Positions 57,403 through 64,000 of a stretch of 64,000 nt of DNA are shown here, piece by piece. Within the stretch, counting starts at the first letter, position 1. Every line of letters begins with the position of its first letter. The notes below the pieces were generated by a model that saw only the letters and a program-made list of their open reading frames with translations, was not told where the DNA came from and did not search any database. Source of the stretch: an uncultured Acetobacteraceae bacterium (GTDB taxonomy: Bacteria > Pseudomonadota > Alphaproteobacteria > Acetobacterales > Acetobacteraceae); contig CAITUP010000113.1 in assembly GCA_903895595.1 (NCBI GenBank), positions 17,417-81,416 of the forward strand, written 5' to 3'. A program made the translations under genes and the position numbers.

Positions 57403-58545
57403 TTACGCCGGCACGAATACGCCGGTATCCTCGTACGTCGGCAGATCCGTCACGATCTCCGGCGGGCGGGTAAACAGCGAATCGCTCTGCAGCACCGGCT
57501 TCACCTTGTCGGCGAACAGACGCAGGTTCTGTTCCGCTTCATCGTGCGGCAGGCCGCCGTAGGAGAATTCGCACACGAGATGATCCAGTCCGGTCAAGGA
57601 CCGTAGTTCGGCGATCTGCTGAATGCAGTCGTCCGGCGTGCCCACCAGCTGGATCTTCACGTAGGTGTCCGTCATCTTCTGGCGGTGCGTGAGGTCGGCC
57701 ATTTTCGCGTAGGTGCGGCCGATCTTGGAATAGGCCTCATACCCTTTCACGTTGGACAGGCCGCCGTCGGAGAAGCGGTAGTGGTTATCGACGGAATCCC
57801 ATTTTTTGCCGAGCCAGGTGAGGGCGCGGTCGTCGGCTTCAGCACGGGTTTCGGCGCAGGCGACGTTGGTGACGATGATCGGCGGCTTCGGCGCGTGGCC
57901 GGCCTCCATCGCGTATTTGTGGAAGTCGTAGACCTCATGCGCGGCCTTGGACCATTCGTTATGCATCACGATCAACTGACCCAGGCCGTTGCTGGCGATC
58001 AGTTTCACGGACTCCGGACTGTTGGCGGAACCGTAAAAGCGCCGTTCCGGGTGCGAAATAGGGGCGGGCCGGATCGACGTGCGGGGGATTTTGAAGAACT
58101 CCCCATCGTATTCGAAATGGGACTGGGTCAGGCCGAGTTTGATGATGTCCAGGCCTTCCTTGAAGCGCGGGCGGGCCTCGTCCATCGGGATGCGGAAGCC
58201 TTCGTATTCGACGCGCGCGGCGCCGCGGCCGAAGCCGAAGATGCAGCGCCCGCCGCACATGATGTCCAGCAGCGCGATCTGTTCGGCGATGCGGATCGGG
58301 TCGTGCCAGGGGATCACGATCACGCCGGTGCCGAGGTGAATGCGCTTGGTGCGGCCGGCGTAGTAGGACAGGAATTGCAGCGGCGAGGGCGACATCGCGT
58401 AGCCGGTGAAGTGATGCTCCAGCGCGAACAGGGAATCGAAGCCCAGCGGCTCCGCCAGATCGCCGAGCTGCATGTGCTCATTCAGGATGGCCGAGTCGGG
58501 CCGTCCGGGCTGACTGAGCATATTGAGCGCCATACCGACTTTCAT
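57403..58545 (-). CDS. luciferase-like (LLM class) flavin-dependent oxidoreductase
   Basis: A 380-residue bacterial-luciferase-type monooxygenase. VGMALNMLSQPG opens the barrel; GFDSLFALEHHFTGYAMSP contains the classic EHHF motif; VIVIPWHDPIRIAEQIALLD and GRCIFGFGRGAARVEYEGF follow. This is the FMN-using luciferase branch, different from the copy at 8714. ATG 58545 heads the gene, which is divergent from the binding-protein gene (110-base gap). Substrate unknown. Confidence 0.87.
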   Translation of the reverse strand: MKVGMALNMLSQPGRPDSAILNEHMQLGDLAEPLGFDSLFALEHHFTGYAMSPSPLQFLSYYAGRTKRIHLGTGVIVIPWHDPIRIAEQIALLDIMCGGRCIFGFGRGAARVEYEGFRIPMDEARPRFKEGLDIIKLGLTQSHFEYDGEFFKIPRTSIRPAPISHPERRFYGSANSPESVKLIASNGLGQLIVMHNEWSKAAHEVYDFHKYAMEAGHAPKPPIIVTNVACAETRAEADDRALTWLGKKWDSVDNHYRFSDGGLSNVKGYEAYSKIGRTYAKMADLTHRQKMTDTYVKIQLVGTPDDCIQQIAELRSLTGLDHLVCEFSYGGLPHDEAEQNLRLFADKVKPVLQSDSLFTRPPEIVTDLPTYEDTGVFVPA

Positions 58546-58655
58546 GACCGTACCTTTCGCGTGTTTCCCGTTTGGGAAGAACGCTACCGGCTGGTAGCTT
58601 GCACGTCAAACGCGGTTGCCGCGTAATGCCGGCAACGATCCATGGGAGGACGAAA

Positions 58656-60245
58656 ATGCTGGGCTGGAACCGTTTGCTGACGGCCGCCTTCTGTCTGCTG
58701 GCTCTGACGGGGTCGGCCTGCGCGCAGAAGCACGGCGGGATTTTGCGCATGTATTCGCCGGACAGCCCGGCCAGCATGTCTCCGCATGAGGAAGCGACGG
58801 TCTACGCCCAGGCACCGATGATGGGCGTGTTCAACAACCTGATCATGTTCGACCCGCGGGTGAAGCAGTCCGGCATGCACTCCATCGTGCCCGATTTGGC
58901 GACAGGGTGGCGGTGGAATGCCGACAAGACCGAACTGACGTTTCCTTTGCGCCAAGGCGTGACGTGGCACGACGGCAAGCCGTTCACTGCCAAAGACGTG
59001 GTTTGCACCATGGATTTGCTGATGGGGCGGGCGGCGGAGAAATTCCGTGTCAATCCACGTGGGTCCAACTTCAAAACCCTCGACCGGGTCACGGCGAACG
59101 GCGATTATGAGGTCACGTTCCACCTGAAACGCCCGCAGCCGGGATTTCCGATGCTGCTGGCGACAGGGTTCGGGATGATCTATCCGTGCCATGTCACTCC
59201 GGCGACGATGCGCAAGGCGCCGGTCGGGACGGGGCCGTTCAAATTCGTGGAATTCAAGCCGAACGAGTCCATCGTCGTGGCGCGTAATCCGAATTATTGG
59301 AAGCCGGGTCTGCCGTACCTCGATGGCATCGAATACAAGATTATCCGTAACGTCTCGACCGCGAGTTTGGCTTTCGTGTCGGGCAAGGTGGATATGACGT
59401 TCCCATTCGATCTGTTGCCGGCGCTGTATCGCGACGTGAAAAGCCAGGTACCGGGTGCCATCTGCGAAATGACACCGGCGGGTGGCGTGGCACGCGTGTT
59501 GCTGGTGAACCGCACTGCGCCGCCGTTCGACAATGCCGATTTACGGCAAGCGATGGCGTTGACGATCGACCGCAAGGCGTTCGTGGATATCATCACGGAG
59601 GGTGAAGGCGATATCGGCGGCGTGCTGCAGCCCACGCCGGGCGGAAAATGGGGCTTGCCGCCGGACAAGCTACGCGAACTCCCCGGCTACGGTCCCGATG
59701 TCGCCGCGAACCGAACGCGTGCACGTCAGATGGTGGCGAAGCTGGGATACGGGCCGGAGAAGCATCTACCGATTAAGCTCCTGACGCGAGACATCGCGAC
59801 CTACCGCAATCCGGCGGTGATTTTAATCGATCAGCTCAAGGAAATCTTCATCGATGCGGAGCTGGACGCGATCGATACGAGCCAGTATTTCCCGCGGAAA
59901 ATGCGGAAGGATTTCACAGTCGCGCTCGATCTGCAAACCAGCGGACCGGAACCCGATCCGATCCTTGATTTGTATTACGGCTGCGGTTCCAGCCTGAACA
60001 ACGACGGCTATTGCAATGCCGAGGTGGAAAAAGCGATCGAGCGGCAATCGATGGAAGACGACCAGACGAAACGTCTGCACATAGTGTGGGAGATCGAGCG
60101 CCTGCTGGCCGAGGACGGCGCGCGCCCGATCATTTTCTACACCCACGCGGGGACGTGTTGGCAGCCCTATGTCAAAGGGATCACGTTGATGACGAACAGT
60201 CTTTATAACGGGAACCGGCGGGAGGATGTTTGGCTGGATAGATAA
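58656..60245 (+). CDS. ABC transporter substrate-binding protein, family 5 (orphan)
   Basis: A 529-residue periplasmic binding protein. The signal peptide spans about 1-22 (ending GSACAQ; a lipobox-like Cys is present, so it may be a lipoprotein). GGILRMYSPDSPASMSPHEE, WHDGKPFTAKDVVCTMD and GTGPFKFVEFKPNESI are family hallmarks. The start follows GGGAGGA. Like the other two, it has no permease or ATPase nearby. Confidence 0.88.
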   Translation: MLGWNRLLTAAFCLLALTGSACAQKHGGILRMYSPDSPASMSPHEEATVYAQAPMMGVFNNLIMFDPRVKQSGMHSIVPDLATGWRWNADKTELTFPLRQGVTWHDGKPFTAKDVVCTMDLLMGRAAEKFRVNPRGSNFKTLDRVTANGDYEVTFHLKRPQPGFPMLLATGFGMIYPCHVTPATMRKAPVGTGPFKFVEFKPNESIVVARNPNYWKPGLPYLDGIEYKIIRNVSTASLAFVSGKVDMTFPFDLLPALYRDVKSQVPGAICEMTPAGGVARVLLVNRTAPPFDNADLRQAMALTIDRKAFVDIITEGEGDIGGVLQPTPGGKWGLPPDKLRELPGYGPDVAANRTRARQMVAKLGYGPEKHLPIKLLTRDIATYRNPAVILIDQLKEIFIDAELDAIDTSQYFPRKMRKDFTVALDLQTSGPEPDPILDLYYGCGSSLNNDGYCNAEVEKAIERQSMEDDQTKRLHIVWEIERLLAEDGARPIIFYTHAGTCWQPYVKGITLMTNSLYNGNRREDVWLDR

Positions 60246-60291
60246 TAACAGAGCCCTGAATTTTCGACCCTTGCTGCGACCGTACACTTCC

Positions 60292-60323
60292 CGTCGTGGC
60301 CGGGATAAGCCCGGGGATGACGA
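60292..60323. repeat. copy of the dispersed palindromic repeat
   Basis: On the minus strand it reads CGTCATCCCCGGGCTTATCC and continues CCGG, an imperfect hairpin closely similar to 63804-63831. It lies in the 126-base gap between the binding-protein stop and the sulfotransferase stop. Confidence 0.6.
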
Positions 60324-60371
60324 GGAGGAGAGGCCACCGCGGAAGTCAAAATTTGCGGCTTCCGGTGTAAA

Positions 60372-61337
60372 TCAGCTCGCCGATGCCGAAACCGCGAACT
60401 GGTTCAACGCCGTGCCGCTGTTCTCCAAGTCCAGGTTGCGACCTTTGATCCGCACTCGGATCGCGGCGTCGGGGCGCAATTTGTGGTGGCTCAGATCGCA
60501 GGAAAATCCGTGCAGGCCGTTGCCTATACCGCCCGCCGCCAGATCGCCCCGGTAGCCGTCCGCCACGAAGGTTTCGGTCAGGCGGTCGTCGGCATAAACC
60601 TCCAGCGTTACCGGTTCCAGCCGGCCTTCCTCGAAGCACCAGCCAAACAGTTCGCCGTCCATGATCCCGTCGATCCGGCCCATGAAGCGGCGAGACGCGG
60701 CGGCCATATAGGCGGGATTGTTCGGCTCGACATGCGCCAGCAGGGTCCCCCGTTGTTCGGCGCTGGCAGCGATACCGCAGAAATCCAGCACGCTGTCGAC
60801 CAGCAAGGGTGGAAACGACAAGACCTTCTCGTAACTTAGAAACAGCGTCGGACATCCCGCCTGTTCGGCGAATCGGGCCAGCGCGGCCATCGCGCCGATC
60901 GTGTTCGCCAGCCCCGCCGCCGCGTCGGCATGTTCCGAGATCGCGTGCCGCACCGCGACCGCCACCGGGTCGCGATAGATCGCGATCAGATGCGGGTTGC
61001 GGAACAAACCGACCTCGTCATGGCGCATCAGCGTGTGCAGACTGGGGAGTTTGAAGCCCCATTGCTTATGTTGGGTGTTCCGTTGGCCGATCAGCCGCCG
61101 CAGCATCGCGGTATCGCGGGACTGCAGGATTTCCTGCATCTGGCCGTCCTCGTGCACCACGTCGTGCACGAAATCGCCCATATGCAGGCCGGCCGCGCGC
61201 AGCACCGCCGCGACCATGCTGGTCCCGGAACGGGCGATGCCGGTGACGAGGATCGTGCGATTGCTGCTGGCCTTTCGTTTCGCGGCCTTCCCGCCCGTTT
61301 GAATGACCCCGATATTGATGGCGGGCGCGTCGGCCAT
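60372..61337 (-). CDS. sulfotransferase-like protein with extra C-terminal domain
   Basis: A 321-residue protein. The N-terminal part is sulfotransferase-like: RTILVTGIARSGTSMVAAVL is the 5'-phosphosulfate loop (about residues 27-46) and YRDPVAVAVRH the 3'-phosphate region. From about 230, FMGRIDGIMDGELFGWCFEE begins a second domain of about 90 residues. This resembles the beta-sandwich tails attached to many glycosyltransferases of related bacteria. It is transcribed leftward after comF (6-base gap). The acceptor of the sulfo group is unknown, probably a surface glycan by analogy. Confidence 0.75.
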   Translation of the reverse strand: MADAPAINIGVIQTGGKAAKRKASSNRTILVTGIARSGTSMVAAVLRAAGLHMGDFVHDVVHEDGQMQEILQSRDTAMLRRLIGQRNTQHKQWGFKLPSLHTLMRHDEVGLFRNPHLIAIYRDPVAVAVRHAISEHADAAAGLANTIGAMAALARFAEQAGCPTLFLSYEKVLSFPPLLVDSVLDFCGIAASAEQRGTLLAHVEPNNPAYMAAASRRFMGRIDGIMDGELFGWCFEEGRLEPVTLEVYADDRLTETFVADGYRGDLAAGGIGNGLHGFSCDLSHHKLRPDAAIRVRIKGRNLDLENSGTALNQFAVSASAS

Positions 61338-61343
61338 GCGGTT

Positions 61344-62138
61344 TCAGTGCTCCTGTGAGTCCGCGCGTGGCGATGGCACCCGCGCGGCGACCAACACATC
61401 GACCGATCGGGCGCCCGCGTCCAGGAGGACCGCCGCGCAGGCGTTCGCCGTGGCGCCAGATGTCATCACGTCGTCGATCAATACCACTGCTTTGCCGGCC
61501 AATCGATCTGCGCGACCGGCCCGCACCGCGAAGGCGTCCGCGATTTCTTGCGCCCGTTCGGTTGCCGTTTTCTGCCCCAGCGAGGCGGTGTTGCGCACAC
61601 GCCGCAGCCCGTCGGGAATCGCCGCCAAGCCCGTCAGGCGGCCGAGCGCCAGGGCCAGCAACGCGGCTTGGTTGTAACGGCGGGCGAAGAGGCGGCGGCG
61701 GTGCAGCGGTACGGGCACCAGCACATCCGCTTCCCGCAACAGCTCAGCGCCCGCGCGTGCCATGTGGGGCGCCAACAGATGCGCCAGTTCCGGCCTGTCG
61801 GCGTGTTTGAACGGCAGGATCAGCCGCCGCCCTTGCTCATCGTATGTCAGCGCCGCCCGCGCTCGGCGGAACAGCGGCGGATCGGTCTCGCAATCCAGGC
61901 AAAGGCGCGCGTGTCCACCCTCGGCCTGGGCCGAGAATGCCACGCCGCAGCGATCGCAGCACGGCTCCCCGATGAAGCGGGTGGCGGCGAAGCAGGACGC
62001 GCACAGCAGACCGGCGGTCGCCACGCGCGCATCGCAGGCCGCGCAATGCGGCGGGAGCAAAAGATCGAGCGCCGAGCGCCCGAGTTCAATGATGGGCGCT
62101 GGCACCGAACCGCACAGTGCCGTCCCGCTCGATCTCAT
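61344..62138 (-). CDS. comF: ComF-family phosphoribosyltransferase-like protein
   Basis: A 264-residue protein. An N-terminal zinc-ribbon-like set of CxxC pairs (CAACDAR, CASCFAA, CCDRCGV, CLDC) is followed by a phosphoribosyltransferase domain with VVLIDDVMTSGATANA, the PRPP loop. The family is tied to DNA uptake and donor or recombination roles; no competence genes are near. ATG 62138 starts inside the 3' end of the rhodanese gene (53-base overlap), the best start I find; a GTG at about 62105 would reduce the overlap. Confidence 0.85.
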   Translation of the reverse strand: MRSSGTALCGSVPAPIIELGRSALDLLLPPHCAACDARVATAGLLCASCFAATRFIGEPCCDRCGVAFSAQAEGGHARLCLDCETDPPLFRRARAALTYDEQGRRLILPFKHADRPELAHLLAPHMARAGAELLREADVLVPVPLHRRRLFARRYNQAALLALALGRLTGLAAIPDGLRRVRNTASLGQKTATERAQEIADAFAVRAGRADRLAGKAVVLIDDVMTSGATANACAAVLLDAGARSVDVLVAARVPSPRADSQEH

Positions 62139-63672
62139 GCACGAGGTCGATTTCCCAGGACAAATAGGCGTTCATCGCTTCCTCGATCCCGGAATTGCGG
62201 TCGTAGGGGCGGAGGTAGAAGTCGATGCAATCGGCGTCCGCCGGGATCAGGCGGTTTTTCTCCAGCGGTTGGCCGGCGGCTTTCCAGGCCGCGGTGCCGC
62301 CGGTGAGAACGCGGGGCTCCTTGCCGGACAGCGTTCGGACTTCCGGCACCGCCAGGATCGCGGCTTCGCCGTCAGGGGAGGCGATCACGACGTTCTTCGC
62401 GGCCTGTATGGCCGATTCCAGCGCCGTCAGCCTTGTGCGCACGCCCCAATGGGCGCCGGGAATATGCCCGTCGCGGAAATCGACGCTGCGCGACAGGTCC
62501 ACGACGGCGGTGTTCTCGGACAGGATCGCGGCCAGACCGGCGACGCCGATGGTGTCGTGCGGAATGGTCAGCTCCGGCACCGTGGCGCGCCGCGAACCGC
62601 CGGAGCGCACGGCGTCCAGGCCGCCTTCGACCACGAACACATCCTGATGCCCCATCAGCCGCAGCCATGCCGCCGACATGCGGGCGCGGGCGCCGGTATC
62701 GCACAGCAGCACGATGCGGGCGTTGCGGACGCCGATCCAGGTATCGGTCGCCTGCACCAACTGCCCGCCGGGCGCGCTGACGCTGCCGGGACGGTGACCG
62801 GCGCGGAATTCCGGGGGATCGCGGACATCGAGGACGTACAGCGTGCGGCTGCCATCAGCTTCGAACGCCGTCAGTTCGGCGGGAGAAATCGTCCGCACGC
62901 CGGTTTCGTGGGCGAAGTTCGTGGCCCGCTCCAGCGCCAGCGCAGCGCTGGCGGGGGTTCCGGCCGCGAATCGCTCGGTCCGCCCGTGCTCGCAGTTCAG
63001 GCCGGCGAGGTCCCAGCCCATCGTCCCGTTCCGCAGCGCCACGACCTTGTTGGGGATACCGGCGCGGCGGAGGCTCTCTGCCCCCATGATGCTGCGCGTG
63101 CGGCCGGCGCAGTTGACCACCACCAGCGTGTCCGGGTTCGGCGCGATATCGCCGATGCGGTACACCAGTTCTCCGCCCGGCACGCTGATCCCGGTGGGGA
63201 TCGACATGCGGGTGAATTCCTCCAGCGTGCGGCTGTCCAGCACCACCATGTCGCGGCCGGATTTGATCAGCGCGTCGAGTTCCGGGGCGTCCAGGCTTTC
63301 AGTGCCGTAGTGGTGTTCGACCCATTCGCCGAACGCCTTCGACGGCACGTTGACACCGGAGAACACGACATATCCCGCCGCGATCCAGGCCTTGGTGCCG
63401 CCCTTCAGGACGGAGACATCGGTGCAGCCGATGGATTCGAGCCAGGTGGCCAGCTGTTCGGCGAGGCCTCGTCCATCGTCCACGCAGCAGATCCGCGTCG
63501 CCGGCCGGGGCAGCAAAGCCCGAGCGCGGGTTTCGCGGCGGGAGAGGCCGCAGGGGATGGCCCAAAACAAATGTTCGGTGCCGAACTCCCCGTCCTCCCG
63601 CGCATCCAGCAGGGCCAGTTCGTGGCCATCGCCGATCCAGGCGCGCAGGGTTTGGGTGTCTATGGTGTTCAT
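62086..63672 (-). CDS. four-domain rhodanese (sulfurtransferase)
   Basis: A 528-residue protein of four rhodanese modules in tandem. The first three keep a cysteine in the active loop: Cys63 (ICCVDDGRG), Cys188 (VVVNCAGRTRS) and Cys324 (VLLCDTGARARM). The fourth has VVIASPDGEAA at this place, so it is probably structural. Persulfide transfer among three domains is therefore possible. No signal peptide is visible. ATG 63672 is chosen because the protein begins in domain 1 there. The 3' end overlaps comF. Confidence 0.9.
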   Translation of the reverse strand: MNTIDTQTLRAWIGDGHELALLDAREDGEFGTEHLFWAIPCGLSRRETRARALLPRPATRICCVDDGRGLAEQLATWLESIGCTDVSVLKGGTKAWIAAGYVVFSGVNVPSKAFGEWVEHHYGTESLDAPELDALIKSGRDMVVLDSRTLEEFTRMSIPTGISVPGGELVYRIGDIAPNPDTLVVVNCAGRTRSIMGAESLRRAGIPNKVVALRNGTMGWDLAGLNCEHGRTERFAAGTPASAALALERATNFAHETGVRTISPAELTAFEADGSRTLYVLDVRDPPEFRAGHRPGSVSAPGGQLVQATDTWIGVRNARIVLLCDTGARARMSAAWLRLMGHQDVFVVEGGLDAVRSGGSRRATVPELTIPHDTIGVAGLAAILSENTAVVDLSRSVDFRDGHIPGAHWGVRTRLTALESAIQAAKNVVIASPDGEAAILAVPEVRTLSGKEPRVLTGGTAAWKAAGQPLEKNRLIPADADCIDFYLRPYDRNSGIEEAMNAYLSWEIDLVHEIERDGTVRFGASAHH

Positions 63673-64000
63673 GGACTGGGTCTCGCTCCGGGCTTGCGGT
63701 TGTCGTGAGGGTAGGGCGAGGGGGAAGTGCTTGGCAATCGGATTGCGGGGCAATCGCTTGAAGGTCCCCGGACCACTGCATTGGGGCATTGGCCTACCCA
63801 ACCCGTCATCCCGGGCTTGTCCCGGGGACCAGGACAAGCACAAACTCGCGATTCCCTGCCCGTCTTGGTCCCCGGGACAAGCTCTCCCGGGTTCGCACAT
63901 CCTGGGAACGACCTTCCGGCGTTTGCCTTCTGCAAGGAGGAAAACCCCGAGGCGGGGCAAATGCCCGGGCAACCCCGCTCATCCGCGGTTGCGATGCCCG
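63673..64000. other. 328-base region at the right edge, repeats only
   Basis: No gene is supported. It contains the palindromic repeat pair at 63804-63882, a small hairpin CCCCG-AGG-CGGGG (63945-63957) and, near the edge, two GC-rich complementary tracts. A gene leaving the window to the right could have its promoter here, but none is recognisable. Confidence 0.5.
63804..63882. repeat. facing pair of dispersed palindromic repeats
   Basis: GCTTGTCCCGGGGACCA (63815-63831) and TGGTCCCCGGGACAAGC (63866-63882) are perfect 17-base complements. The first is preceded by CGTCAT at 63804, the conserved head of the family; the second is the reversed copy. Spacer 34 bases. Together with 4011, 53017 and 60292 it defines a repeat of the form CGTCAT-NNN-CGGGCTTG-N-CCCG. 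Confidence 0.7.

Overview
The window is a chromosomal segment of a GC-rich alphaproteobacterium, most likely Rhodospirillales/Acetobacteraceae. The reasons are the core order aroA-cmk-rpsA-sppA-ihfB-lapA-pyrF-trpF, an atpHAGDC operon without F0 genes, a hopanoid side-chain locus tied to isoprenoid genes, several solitary solute-binding proteins without permeases, and almost gap-free packing. I assign 62 protein genes. I see no rRNA, tRNA, CRISPR array, prophage or insertion sequence.

Region by region. 1-9661 is accessory and rich in oxidative enzymes: a cut-off gene, a thiol-dioxygenase-like cupin, a Baeyer-Villiger-type monooxygenase with an FAD dehydrogenase, a divergent three-gene operon (unrecognised 537-aa protein, TauD-type dioxygenase, EthD protein), a six-repeat NHL protein, a small membrane protein and a luciferase-like oxidoreductase. 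10019-14274 holds a membrane diguanylate cyclase, a PhyH-type dioxygenase, an exported lipoprotein-type truncated hemoglobin, a YdcF protein and a FYDLN-acid zinc-ribbon protein. 14402-23125 is the core block aroA through trpF plus gap, with a Phd/PIN toxin-antitoxin pair between cmk and rpsA. 23132-30386 carries mutL and pgi (overlapping) between two orphan family-5 binding proteins, then a DUF2442 protein. 30474-35334 is the F1 ATP synthase operon. 35517-43307 has a glycosyltransferase, a second Phd/PIN module with a clear operator-like palindrome, a GMC oxidoreductase, an MmyB-type regulator facing an EamA transporter, an SDR and an acyl-CoA ligase. 43369-44292 is a PEP-CTERM protein with an abnormal tail.

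44508-52994 is the best-defined functional unit. The leftward operon ispA-dxs-hpnM-hpnI-hpnJ faces the rightward pair ispH-hpnH. Precursor supply (MEP pathway start and end, farnesyl diphosphate synthase) is thus linked to hopanoid side-chain assembly (adenosyl transfer, glycosylation, cyclitol ether formation) and probable hopanoid trafficking. Squalene-hopene cyclase, hpnG and hpnK are not in the window.

53115-63672 is accessory again: a nitroreductase, a SnoaL protein, a gamma-carbonic anhydrase, an NMT1-type binding protein, a class III aminotransferase, a second luciferase-like oxidoreductase, a third orphan family-5 binding protein, a sulfotransferase with an extra C-terminal domain, ComF and a four-domain rhodanese. 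A dispersed palindromic repeat family occurs in four intergenic places.

There is no obviously new defence or mobile system. The most unusual items are the unknown-TauD-EthD operon, the lipoprotein hemoglobin, the PEP-CTERM protein that continues 70 residues past its sorting signal, and the two toxin-antitoxin pairs beside essential operons.
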